DNA of 64,000 bases. Source: Hoplostethus atlanticus (lineage: Eukaryota; Chordata; Actinopteri; Trachichthyiformes; Trachichthyidae). The notes under the pieces are model-generated. The model saw only the letters and a program-made list of their open reading frames with translations, was not told the origin of the DNA and searched no databases. The translations under genes were made by a program, and so were the position numbers. Below, piece after piece: positions 45,836-58,448 of this stretch (position 1 is its first letter; each line of letters begins with the position of its first letter). The stretch covers positions 1,730,501 to 1,794,500 of the forward strand of contig JAXDDX010000013.1 of the NCBI GenBank assembly GCA_034670405.1. Reading direction: 5' to 3'.

Positions 45836-48800
45836 TTTGACCCACATAGGGACAGGTCACCTGGTTGTGGTGTCCCTTTCCCTCCCCATATGAATGGAGC
45901 TGAAGGTCAGAGCAGGGTTACCTCACAGTCTCCCTCCCTCAATTCAAACATCAGGCCAGTTAAGGAGAAGATTTATGGAGGAGCCAGCAGCAGACATCTG
46001 GAGGGACGTGAGCAATGCTGAGAACTGACTACTTCTCAGGTAGAAGTCAAAGTGGATATGGATCCAACTTAAGGTGACGATAATTGATGATGTTCGAGAA
46101 TTGTGCAGTATTTTAGATTCCTGGATGATCACGGTAGAAAAGCCCATATTGCTATATTTTCATTAAAACACTAGAGGTGTAAAAATACAGAGAACAGAAA
46201 CGTTCAATTGAAAATTTCCCATTTTCAGCTTGTCTCTTGAGATGCTGAAGATCAACCTGTTCTGTCTGTTCTCTTTTGGGGGACCATCTAGTGGGGCAAG
46301 TGTTTCATATCTCAAACCCACCTCCTTATACCAGCAGAACTCAAAGTGACTGCATCATCAATGAGGCAGCAAGGAAGTGATGATCCTTTGTATTCTCCAG
46401 CCCTACTTCCTGGCAGCACAACCATTGGCGTGCAGATTTTCAGCGAGCCTCTCTCTTAACACTTCAGAGACCTTTTCAGACACTGGCACAGTTAAGTGCT
46501 ACCATCCACGCTACTATTTTTTCTTTGCATTTTCATATCTTGTGTGTGAGTGCTCACGAAAGTATTCTCTGCGTCTTGGCTAAGCTCTTTAACAGAGTCA
46601 AAATGGTTGTCATTTTTCCTAACACCGCCTAATTCCTTTAAATGTCACAGGAACACATTTAGCTGGTGTTGAACAGGAGCACCGGTGTCAACCTGGCTGC
46701 GCTGGCTCCCTCTTGGGTGTCTCCATTTATGATGGATCTCTTCTATTTTTCCCACACTATACACTGGTTAATTGTGTAAGGACTTTTATTAATCATTAAT
46801 AAATGAACTATTATTTTCCCGGTAGCGATATCAAAAGTACTACATCTGTGATTCACGGGACAACAGTGCTTTGTTTGTTGGTTTACTCACACCGGGGCCG
46901 TGTTGTCAGGAAACATTTCAATAGCTTTGTGATTGTGTGTCTGGCCTCGCCTCATGTTGGGACCTTTTGCCATCTAAACCGCCCCCCCCCAAAAACAAAT
47001 TGCTCGGTGCATCGCTACTGTCGTGTCTTCTAACAGTGAAACGGTTTCCAAAGCAGCGCTGATATTTCTCCACACTCCCACATGGGATAACTAACAGCTT
47101 GTTCAGTCAAGGGTTATCAGCTGCAGATGGCTGAAGACAATAAACACGATCAAACATGGGGGTGGGTATTTTGAGGCAGTATGCCTTTAAGCCCTGACAT
47201 CGGATGATGCAATGCCATTTCTTTGTAACGTTTCTTTACATCCTCTCAGTCGCTCTGCACCTTTCCGGTACCTTTCTGTGATCAGTACAGCCGGTTGTTT
47301 CTGACCTATCATATCAATCAGAGCTTATAATTGAATGACCTCATTCCTAATAGTGGCAACACACCTTCTTTACTGACCATAAACAATCTAACTTGTGTAA
47401 TGAGGTTTGTGGCCTGCCCCTCACTTTTAATGGCTCCTATAAATCACCTATTTAGGAGCAGCGCTAAGCTCAGGGCTAACGCTGAGGCTCAGCCTTTCTC
47501 TCCCCTGTTCCCTATGGCGAGCTGCCTTCAAGCAATCGTGTCTAGTAATCATGATTAATTCTGTTTACCACAGCGCAATCATTACAGAGAGCGGCCCCTG
47601 TAATTTTAGTGGACAATGTTTCACGGGTTGCTCACAGGTTGACCTAGATCTTGCGCTGCTCTTTCCTCCCAAGGTTACCGGCTTTCAGCAAGTTACAGCA
47701 GAGCAGAGACTCTCAATGAGGCCGCGCACGTCCGCCGCGGTTTGTTTTTAGTACGCCGTCTCTCGTATTACTGCACAAACCGACTCCTGTGTGTACCCAG
47801 TTAGATTACAATAACACCGTCTACCAGTCGTTGCCCGGGGGTCCAGGGCTCTCGAGGTGACTGAAATACTTATCATCTCACCGTTTTCAAAGAAGATTAC
47901 TCAAACAGCAAAGATAATAGAGCATGTCACTTTTATTTTCAGGACGACGGAGAAAAAAAATCAGAGTGTGTGCTCTCCCACAGAGCATCTCCATTTGCCT
48001 AATGACCATGCAGGAGAGGGTCCCACTCCAACTACAATGCCGGCTGATTGTATGGTCCTCAGCGTCTCCAGGGATGGGTTGCGCCGTCCCCCGGCTTACT
48101 TGACGTCAATTGAAACTCTTTTGTTCATAGATAATATCTCAAAGAGAGAATTTCTCTTATATAATCTCTCTGCAGCTAAGCCCCCTCATTCACCTTATCC
48201 ACTTACACATCGCAGATGGAAAACGGGGGAAACAAATCAGTCCACTCATGTGCCATTTTGTGTGATTAGATAAAGGCTGTTTGACATCTCTGATGAGGCA
48301 TTGTGAAGGTTCTTCTGTCTTACTTCAGTGAGTTGAAATAATAAAAGCGTAATCACCCTAAGAAAGTTTCACAAACGCTGCTTTTAGTAACGAAGCTACA
48401 ACGCTTGCAGTGTAATGATAAAATCCTTTTTTGCCCTGTATAGGAAATGATCTGTCTCTATAATCACAGTTCGTCAGAGCTGATTGTACTATCAGCAACA
48501 ATTCCATATTTTCAATTTGACTTAATAATCCTATTTCCATTCCCATTTCCCTCTAAAGTCAGTGAACTGAATAGTGAAGATTAAATAGATATTGCCCTAC
48601 ATGGGATACAATAATGGGCTGTGAAAGTCTTTGTGGGTTCTTTAGAAAGCCACTATAACAGAGATATTATACCAGGTCATGCAGCTACACAGAGGAAGTT
48701 TAAATTATTTCTGCGTACTTTAAGCTATAGTAGATGTATCTTTTTTCACTGTACACCGGCTGTGAATACCACCTAGTTTAGGACATTTGGCTAACAATTA

Positions 48801-49883
48801 TTTTTTTCATCGATGGTTGTTTGGAGTACATGCTGCCCATGCTGCAGAACCCCTGACCATGAACAACAGAGATAGATGAAAGCAAAGGGGAAAACCCTGA
48901 ATGCTTGGTCCTGCCACTCCCTCCTACTGTGACCTCAAATGGAGCCCGGTAATAGACCAATTTCAGCTCTGCCTGGAGCAGACCAATCCCTTTATTCATG
49001 TACTCGCGTCCCTTCCTCTGTGGCAAGATTGCGCAGAGGCAATATGTTCTTTTCACAGGGAGAGATCCTCCTCCCTCCCCGGTAGGGCAGAATGAAAGGA
49101 GATGGTGGCGTTGCGAGGTTGCTGGACGGGCACAGCACAGAGTCCACGTTACGGATGGTAATGGACTTTTTGTATGCCTGACTTCTTCCCAGCCTCATAT
49201 TGTTCGTTCTGCAGGCTCACAGGCTTTAGTTAAAAGAGGCCAGGCCCATGGTTACAGTATATGGGTCCCCCTGGTGGATCAGGGCAGGTCCAATCACAGT
49301 CTGATCTGAGGTAATAGGCGCCGCTCCATCCAGCTGTTCAGAGAGAGAGCTGAGAGGAGGTAGGAGGAGAGAGCTGTACAGAGTGGACCACTCTAGCCAG
49401 GGCCTGTGAGGTTGGGAATGGAGCTTGTGTTGACATAGTTTGTAAAACAATGTTCTAGAAATACCCCAAAAAACACATTTTATAAGTTAGGTTGGAAGCC
49501 ATCGTAAAATATCCAATAAACACACTTGTAATCTATCTTATTATTTTTACTTTTATATTTTCCCTTCTATTCTTATATTTTTGTCTTCGTTTTTACTTTG
49601 AAATAATTTTAAAAAATGTATTTTATGGATGTGATATTTGCACTTTTTACAGTCTGTTTTAAAGAAAGTGCAGTTAATTATAGTATCATTATTATTATTG
49701 GCAGTAGTAGCAGTAGTAGTAGTATTTGTCATTGTTAATATTGTTTTCTCATCTTGCCAGTGGTCTGTCTCTATTAGAGTCAGTCCCTTGCTGTCAGACG
49801 GGGAAGCAGCAGTGAGGCTCCGGACAGTGTCCTGATGTCTGGCGTGACCTCTGGTTTGGCTCGGCGTGTCGGTGGTCCGCTGG

Positions 49884-49885
<2 letters not shown>
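45836..49885. other. Intron-like sequence, no gene seen
   Basis: No exon or RNA gene was supported. The frame at 47857-48273 has no splice sites or known motifs. The part at 47660-47780 is repeat-free with several CpG words (GGCCGCGCACGTCCGCCGCGG, quoted from its parts) and could be regulatory. Confidence 0.5.

Positions 49886-49951
<66 letters not shown>
49886..49951. repeat. (CT)33 microsatellite
   Basis: The longest pure simple repeat in the window, about 66 bp. It explains the long minus frames with ER repeats at 49553-50141. Confidence 0.97.
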
Positions 49952-49954
<3 letters not shown>

Positions 49955-51507
49955 TGATCGGATTGGGACCCATTTTAATGACGCACCTGTTTGCCGATTC
50001 CCAGTTGAGCCCGACTGGCATTCTGCTAGTGCCAAGCTTGGCTACTCTGCAGAGAGATGCCTCGCTGGGAGAGCGTCCCTCCAGTGCAGCCCCGCCTCCC
50101 CCCCCGGTCTCCCGCTGTTTACCCAAAATAAGAATTATCACAGCAGCCCGTCCCGCCTCGCATTGTCATCTCTCGCAATTCAGATTACCAAATGGCACTC
50201 ATGCTCGGCTAATTAAAAGGCTAATTTAAATTTCCCAGTCTCTGGATTTTTAATAAGACATTTAGAAAAATCAGGCCAGAACTGACAGGGTGGCAAACAG
50301 CTAAAGACAGTCGCCTGCTTTTCCTCACGCTTCATGCACTCTGTTCTATCTACCCTATCTATTCAGTCGACTCCAGTGTTGCGAGCCACTCAACAAGCAC
50401 TGATATACGTTTCCTTTGTGATGTTGTTGACTTTATCCAACTGCCTGCTGGCTGTGGCTCAGTGCTTTCCACCCCGGCGATAGGGGAGGTGAAAAGCATC
50501 AGTGTGGGTTGTGGACAGTTGCCGGGGACTGATATCGGGAAGGATTCCACCCTGGAGCTGGCCAGCCCTGACATGCCATCCTCCATAAGAGGAAGGTAAT
50601 TGGCCTCCTAATTGCTCTCAGAGGCATGTTTCACCACGCCAGTTCCCCAGCCCTGCCTTCAAGTCTAGTGTCAGCCCTATGCGATCTGCCCCTGAACACT
50701 AGACAGACAAGAAAAAAGGCAGCTCTTTTCCCCTGGCTTCCTCCTCTCACTATGCTATTCTAGTCCACCAAGCCCTGTCACTCTATCTATCCACAACTCT
50801 GTTCGTCTCCCTTGGGGGGCACCCTTTCAGCTTTTGTTTTTTAGTTTTTTTTCTTCCTGACATCACAGTTGGTGAACTGTTAAATCAGACGCAGATCAAT
50901 AGGAATTACATTGCTGCTGCTATTTTAAGCATTGTAATTGGCGACGGGCCAGAGTGATGATCTTTCCTGTTATTTTGTTTTCTTTCTGGAAACTTAAAGG
51001 TGCATCAATTCATCCATGAAAATCCACTAACAACAACAACAACTTACCTCCTCCTACACAAGTCTTTGTCACAGCCGGCCCCGGCCCCGGCCACCCCTCT
51101 TGTTTTTCTACCGATGCACTCTCCTGTAAAGACTAACATTCATGCAGCGTCAGTTAGCCATCACAAGGCTGTAATCATAGTCATCTCTGACGGCTTTTGC
51201 ACTGAATGAGCAAACGTCTCATTCGAATCCCTGCAGAATCTTCACGCTCGCTCTTTCGCAAAAAAGTGTTGATTGAGTGGCTCTGAAACGGGGGGAGGAG
51301 AGCGCTGAAACCGGGAGGCTCAGTGACTCATGAGAAGCCATGACAGAGAGGCTTATATAGGAGGAGATTTCAGCAGCCCACATGGAATTAAGACATGCAG
51401 TGTAATTGGATGTGTAGGGCGGTGTGGGCCTGATGCACTGTGACAAGGTGGAGCGTCAGGGGGCAGCTCTCTGCGAGGGAGGCAGAGTGGCGTTTTAGTC
51501 ATGCTAT
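49952..51507. other. Intron-like sequence with a regulatory-looking part
   Basis: The part at 50150-50300 holds CGGCTAATTAAAAGGCTAAT, TTTTTAATAAGAC and CAATTCAGATTACC without repeats, which suggests a conserved non-coding element. The rest shows no feature. Confidence 0.4.
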
Positions 51508-51945
51508 CTCAGAGGCAGAGATGTTTGAGTTAAACCTCAACGGGCAGAGCCAAACAGCCGGGTTTGCTCTGGTCTGGTGTTGACCGAACCGAAGACAAAG
51601 CAATCGAAGGAAAGGTAACACAATTTTGGTTAGTTATGGCAAAGAAAGAAGAATAAAAATGTATAAATCTCCATTACTTCTTCTCTTTTTCATTTATTTA
51701 TAGCTAGTATGGCTGGTTTGAACTTGGGAGCTCAGCTAGACTAACTAGCTAACCTAGATAACTTAGTATGGCTAGGTTGCATTTTTGTGTTTGTAGCAAG
51801 AGCGCTAGACTTCATAATATTAGCTTAATCCCTCTCTTACCCCCTGGTAATACCCACTGGTTTTCACTTAGCCAGAAAATCTTGTTCCACACTTTCCAAG
51901 TGATATTATTTCTGCACCCAGATCAGTTCTGCCTCCAAGAAATGA
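51508..51945 (+). mobile_element. Small dispersed element with imperfect inverted ends
   Basis: The left end CAGAGGCAGAGATG and the right end, read on the minus strand (TTGGAGGCAGAACTG), form a short imperfect inverted repeat. The left part resembles 3108-3160 and an internal CTAGATAACTTAGTATGGC resembles 3240-3275. No coding frame remains. Confidence 0.4.
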
Positions 51946-53698
51946 TTAAACTAAAACAATCTGCATAGTAAAGTAGCAGGCCTCTTCAGCACCAAGGACA
52001 GCTCGCAGCATCTCTAGACGCATGCACACACACACACATACACACACATCAAATCCTGGGGACCAAACTGATCAATGGCGTACTTGTTTCCAAATCCCAT
52101 AGACCTCATTATATTTCATTCACAAGACCAGGCAATAGCCAAGAGTCATTGAAGCGTTACTTGGACATGGTAGCGCCAATGGTGTGCCGCTGGCATGGCC
52201 ACAGCCAAAAGTGATAGTTAACTGTGTGGGTCGCACAGGGGGTTGGGGTGGGGGGCTGTGCTTTTCTGTTGTTGCCTGGAGGGGCCACTGCAACAGATGC
52301 CTTGGTGTTGAGCCTTGTCATTTACCCAGGGTGCCACAATAATGCAATCATCATGATCCTGATTCTGATTCCAATTTGTGTCGGGACCAGTGGAGCTGAG
52401 GGGGTTGGAGGTCCCAAGGCTGTCGACTTTGTTACTTGCTAGTTTTGCATTTTCAGACTGAAACAAAGGGAGGAGGGAGATACAGGTGCAGTGGCAAGCT
52501 GGGCGAAACAAAGGAAAAGCTTGGAAACCCTGGAAAGTTGTAGAGAGATTTGAAGTGGGAGAGTGGAGTGGAAGGAGTATTATTCCGCCCTAGTGTCCGT
52601 AGTTTTCCATTTTTTTGCATGACCATGGCTACATTGCAGACTATATTATTCAAGAGCAATTTCAACCCAATTTCATGCACTGCTTGATATGGCTGCATCT
52701 GATCGCTCTCTGCAGACACAAATGTCTTAGATCTAGTTTTTCCTACGTAAAAGTGCTGCATGTGTGCTTTAGTTCTGTTGCTTCAACCCAGTGACACTTG
52801 TGGTATAGTTACATCTGGGCTGTGGAGATGTACCAAAGAAAAGCATGCCAAACACACCTCTTTCACCTCTCTTTTTTTTTTTACCATTGGACCTTTTTCA
52901 TAACCTTGGGTCACGGCGATTGCGGCGCGCTCGCAAATGAGAGAGCTTCTCCCAAATGAGGAGATCAAAACTCATGCTAATGCAGCGTCAGGGGCGCCTG
53001 ATGGCAAACGATAAAGCGCCGGAAGGATTTGTTGGTCACAATGCCTGTTTATTTCAATGTCACCCTCACAATGTTATCTATCACGCCGCCGCCACAGTGT
53101 TCAGAGTCTCACTCGTCAAGTCACCATGGCACTTTGGAGTATGATTTACAAAGGCTGTTGTGTTAGCGTGCCAGTAAGATCTGACAACTGACGACTCAGT
53201 CTGTTTCAGTGATAAAATGATGGAAAAGTGACACCCATTTTTATTTTGAGGCTTTGTCGATATCCGGTACAAACATCAAATTATTTTTTTGTATTCTATG
53301 TTATTATTTGCAGTATTAACAGATGCCAGGAGGACGTACGTTTCCTTCAAGACCGTTCTGCGGCATGTCTCGTATAATCCGTAGCTTATAAAAGTCAAGA
53401 GACCAAAAAGAAAGCTGCTGTCCTCCCATAACCACAACACGCTCCACCATTGTTCTCTCCCCGTCATGACTAATTCACATCTACTCGAAATGACAGATCA
53501 CCGACTCTCGTTATTTCTGGAGTCGAATTATTTGTCAACTTCTAATCACGCGCTCTCATCGCTCTATAACACCTTTATCAGATGAGCAACCTGTCGGCAT
53601 TGTGCATGAGCAGTGATGGCTGCAGTATAACTCAGGAAATTAGCTGTCCTGGAGTGGGGAGGGTGTGTGTGCGTGTGTGTGTGTGTGTGTGTGTGCGT

Positions 53699-53735
<37 letters not shown>

Positions 53736-56687
53736 GAGTAGAGGGTTCAGAAATGCTGTGACTCAAATGTCAGATCAAAGCACCAATCTGTTTCAAGTGT
53801 CAATTAGATTCAAGGCGTGGGTGTTTGTAGGGAAGAGGTCCTGGATCAACTGATTTAATTCCTGATATTTTTCCAGGAAGCCGGTGTTTACTAACCTAGA
53901 TTTCACCGCACGTCATCGAGCACGCTCATGCTCACACACGTGTTGATACCGTGTGATATATAAGAAGATGAGTAAAGGCTTCGCTCTTTACCAGTTGAGT
54001 TGCATCTTTTTCAGTCGACGAATCAGATCAAAGACATGCACGTTTCAGCTCTCGCGGTCACCTGGTGCTGTTGCGCACCAATCATAAGGTCAGCTGCCAA
54101 GGGGGCGTTTGGTTTGTGAGCATCATTAACAGCTCTGGGGACGTCTCTTTTGACATGGGCGCCACAGTAAATGACAAAGGCCATCAACAAATGATTAAGT
54201 GAAGTTGCTCCATCTGCTGCCTGCAACCAAAGGAACAAGGAAATTATGCCAGGATGCTTGCAGATGGAGATTTCCCACCTCTCCAAACACTCACTGTAGC
54301 CTTAAGAACTGTCAACACTCCTTATTTTAGCTGCAAGACCTGTGAGTACTTTAAAGTGTTGAGAAAGTTAGGTATGCTTAAGATGATGTTGCACTCTGGT
54401 TTTCTCTGATCTAGTTGATGTGTTTGGTTTTTTTTTGTAGCATTATATAACATGCACCTCCTGATATTTACCTGGATAAGCCTTGTCAGTTGTGATATCT
54501 GTACCTGTGCCCTGCGGCATGCAGGAGGAAGGCGTGAAGGAGTGGGTGGGAAGAGGAAAAGCGGGAGGGTGGAAGCTAAATAAAATAAAAGCTATAGGGC
54601 ACAAACACTCCCGTCTTTCCTATCCTACTGAGAATGAAAACGGAAATGCGAACAACCTCCATTATATATGAATATGTCACATTACAGGGAGATTAAAGAA
54701 ATAACACAGACAGTTATTCTAGAAACGTTGGACTACATCAATCGCCCCGCTCTGAGATCTCTGTCTGCAGTGCCCTGGAGGGTCAGCCTTGCTCCTTGAC
54801 CATTAAAATCCTGTCACTCACCTTCTAGCGCTCCCATCCTGTCACTCTGCCACTGGTTGCCAGGCAGATTTCCCTGTAGGGAATTTGCTCCTGGAGTCAG
54901 GCAGCGGTTGAGCAAAAAGCCTTTCCCTTTTTAACCGCATGACTCACGTACCTGTAGTCGCCCCGTGGCCCCCGGGGGCCTTGCCTCCCACATCAGGCTG
55001 ATTCCAGTAGACATGACTCCCCAGGGACTGCTATATTAGCCCGGGTCCTCAACCACCCCCGCTGCCCCCTCCCGCCTCACCGCCGGCCAAGCATGCAATC
55101 AGGACAAAGGGTCAGTGAATGTGGGATGTGAGTTTTTCGAGCTCCTGTCCCATCTATAACTGTATCTGTCAAACGTGCTAGAAAACAGAGTAAGTCAACC
55201 AGCCAACTATAGTGTTTGATCCCTGTTGTTTTCCTAAGAAACACTGGGGCAGAGAAACAATGGACTATCAACAGCGCTCGAGCAGCTTGTGTGTGAGTAA
55301 TGTGTGAGTAATGGACCTTAGTGGCCAAATCTGAGCGCAATCCCAAAATATGACTGATACACTAGACACATGCTTTGACAACGTTTGTAACGTTCAGCGC
55401 TGCAAGCATTGCTTTTTCATTTGGACACCATGGTGTGACTCTGGCATCTTAGCGATTCTTTGCTTAGACAAAGGCTTAAATGACATGTGTTGCCTAATTT
55501 AAAGTTTTGTGAGTGGGAATTGCTAATGGAGAATTATGCCGTACTGTGTAGAAAGACTTCCCTTTAGACACTGAGACCCTGATTTACTAAGTTGGCCTCA
55601 AACACGTGCGCTGTATCATTACAATTCCATGCATTCACTAATTGTGAGCCATGAGTGGAAAGCTGCCTAATAGTACTGGTAAAGAAATGAAGCCTCTTTG
55701 CTCCTGTCATCGTCAGGCATTTGTAAATTATATTATTTTGCCCACATAATAGATTAATAATCGTAGGCATGGCCAATTAAGATCACACTCAATTCACTGA
55801 CACTTTGCAACACCACCTCCCCCCAATTATTGTAGCCCATATGAGAGAGGTTTGTAAAGTCCTAAGGACTTTGCTCAAAGAGATCAGTTTTGCTATCATT
55901 GCTGCACAATGTAGGCATCATCAGCCGCAAGTCAGGCAAGCAAGAGAGGGGCTTTTTCATCCTTGAATCTCAAATCAAATCAGAGAACGCTCCAATTATA
56001 GAGGGGCTTTAGGGCGCAAGGGTGCCTTGGTGGATTAGTCTTAAAGCTGAAGCATGCAATTTGTGCTTGCAATTGGTGTTGAAGGGAGCGTTCGCCTGTG
56101 CAGTGCTCTTTTCGAGGGCTAATTTGCGCCACAACTTTACATACATTTCTTAGTGGTAACGCTGCACTCTGCAACTGAGGTGCAAAAAACGTGCAATTTG
56201 CCCTCGCAGCACGATCTTAGTGAATCTGGACCTGTTTCTAACAGGCTAGAGGAGAGCCAGGGTATCAAAAATTGACTCAAAATCCAACTTTTATGTAAGT
56301 TCCCACCAGTTTTCCCTACACTGTGTCAACCTGCTCTCTACTCCCCAGGCCCAAGCAGCCCATCTCTCATTTAGCCTCTAGCTGACAAGCCCATTTTTCA
56401 GGGGGTGTGCCGACCCCATTGCAATGTTAGTTAGATAAATAGACTGAACAAATCCACCAATGACTTGGAGAGTCTGTTGGACCAGTATGAGGAAAAAGAG
56501 TGGACGATAAGAGCTACTGGGATTTGAGGCCACTAAGTCCTTCTCTCTGGCAGCCAACAAGGCTCCTTTTTTCTAACTTTCCCCAGCGCTTTAGAAGCAG
56601 TAATTGAAAATGGGGGAATCTTTGTGCCACTGGCTTAATAGAGCTGTCTTGCCCTGGCTGCAAAGCGGGGTTAATAACTTTTTCCAG
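51946..56687. other. Intron-like sequence, no gene seen
   Basis: Contains short CA tracts near 52025-52048 and the GT tract at 53663. The parts at 52960-53120 and 53480-53600 are free of repeats. No exon is supported. Confidence 0.5.
53663..53734. repeat. Compound (GT)n / GCGT / CTGT microsatellite
   Basis: About 70 bp of GT with GC and CT interruptions. Confidence 0.95.
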
Positions 56688-56715
56688 TTCCATTACCCCT
56701 TGAGATTGGCTTCAG
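56688..56715 (+). other. Weak micro-exon-like interval
   Basis: TAACTTTTTCCAG precedes 28 nt that end GGCTTCAG and meet a near-consensus GTGAGTAA donor. One phase-0 frame is open (FHYPLRLAS) and would be compatible after the ATG at 34720. The donor is strong, the acceptor tract short. No family is recognisable. Confidence 0.25.
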
Positions 56716-57221
56716 GTGAGTAAAGAGGCTGCACTGGACAGGGGGAAGTGGCCTCCGGGCCTTCTCACCCTCCTCTTATCTCCCCTTACTGCAGTCAGCT
56801 CACCTGACAATCATTTGCACAGCTTTAGAAACTCTCCTATGTGTGTATGTGTATGTACATGCACATGTATGTTCCCTCACGTGTGACCAAGATGTCACGT
56901 TACACGTTAGCCTCCAGCAAATGATTGGCCAGCAAATTGTGGTGGGAACTTGACTGACAGCCAGTAATTACTGCCCCAGTCCACTAGTTCAGGTCCTATA
57001 AGTCACACCTCCTCCTCACTCACGTTACCAGTGTCCAAGCGTCATGTGAGGCTTTTGGACATGCACAGTATTTGATATGGAGCTACATCGATGCAACATT
57101 GTTTTGGTGGACTTTTTAAGGAGAATCTTTGTGATAGTAGTAAACAGAGACAAGAGTCGGCGAGTTGGTTCATGCATGGATCGGTTTGGACACTAGGATG
57201 ACCCAACAGACTCGGTGGCTA
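56716..57221. other. Intron-like sequence, no gene seen
   Basis: No exon, RNA gene or repeat was supported between the micro-exon-like interval and the next repeat. Confidence 0.5.
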
Positions 57222-57519
57222 TGTTTACATGGAGTATTGGTCATACTCCGTTAAGGTCTTTTTTTTATTCAAGCTGCTTACATAAACTTTGATACCCTGC
57301 GATTGAGTCTCCCTGCTGCCATGAATAAACCAATTAACACAATAATCCTGTCTATCAAAAATGGATGAAAAGGTTTTGCCTGCAGCTAAACCCTCCCGTC
57401 TTTGACTGAGCAGGGGAAGAAATGATGATCCCAATGTTTTTTGTTGACATCAAAATGTACCCTGTGCGAGTCTGAGTCTGCACAGACGGCGGAAACCAAA
57501 AATGAAAGATGTTTACATG
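57222..57519. mobile_element. Possible MITE-like fragment with TGTTTACATG words
   Basis: TGTTTACATG occurs at 57222 (after GGTGGCTA) and, preceded by GA, GTTTACATG recurs at 57511. GGCTATGTTTACATG-type termini are frequent ends of small fish DNA elements. The two words here are in direct, not inverted, orientation, so the boundaries are uncertain and sequence to about 57605 may belong to it. Confidence 0.25.
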
Positions 57520-58430
57520 CCACAGTAACGTGTTTAATATCAGAGTACGCCATGCATCTTACCTGGGTTTCTCATAATTGGAGTATGAGCTCACCCGGGT
57601 TAATCTAACCAAGTTATGACCCAAAACCAGTACATCAGTAACAGGGTTTAGTAGCCATGGTTAGGCATTAGTTTTACCATTGTTGCCAGATGACACTGAT
57701 GTCCATTTTGAAGGACAACTTGTTTTTCTACATGTAACACTGTTGCCATAAAGAAAGAGCAAAATTAATTTCATAATGATCCTTTAAATCAAAGGTATTC
57801 CAGATTAATGAAATGCTTGATGATTCATGGAATTACTTAAAAAAGTCTTAATTGCTATTTGCCAGCTGAATATCTCCCCAATTCAATATAGTGGTGTTAA
57901 TTGTTTGAGGCAGTGCTGCGGTCTATTATGCATGCAAAAACAAGCTTTAATTTGCTTTGAGGTTTTTTTTTTCTATGCCATTTATTGTAATTAGACTGTT
58001 AGAGCTCCCTTTGGATCCAAACAAGTGTCCTCGCTATGATTATGAGTTTATCCAGATCTGTAAAGCAATCGCTAAGTGTCTTGGCAGGGATTACTTTGAA
58101 ACGGGAGGGACTGCTTGTGCTTTCAACTTTAATCAAACCTGCAATTAGTTCAAAACCGCCGAACACCTGTTAGCAGCTTAATGATCAAGATCGTCATCGT
58201 TAAACGTTAGAGTGCAAATAATGGGAATTCGTTAGGATTTCAAGGCTGTTTGAACCATAGGTACTGGTGTCAAATGTATATAAAAAAGTATAACTACGTT
58301 CCACTTTTACCTGGTTCATCTGTTTCCCTAAGAGGAGGAAGCAGAGTCTTCATTGGCCCTGCTTGGTTAGTCAAAGCACTCTATTGATTCAAACTATTGA
58401 TCCCAGCGCCTAGCATTTCTGTCTCTCTTT

Positions 58431-58448
58431 CTCTCTCTCTCTCTCTCT
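58431..58448. repeat. (CT)n microsatellite
   Basis: Nine CT units after a CTCTTT lead-in. Confidence 0.9.

Noticed and set aside
47857-48273. 138-codon plus frame
   Set aside because: No acceptor, donor or motif; composition like surrounding intron.
49553-50141. Long minus frames with Arg-Glu repeats
   Set aside because: The repeats come directly from the (CT)33 microsatellite.
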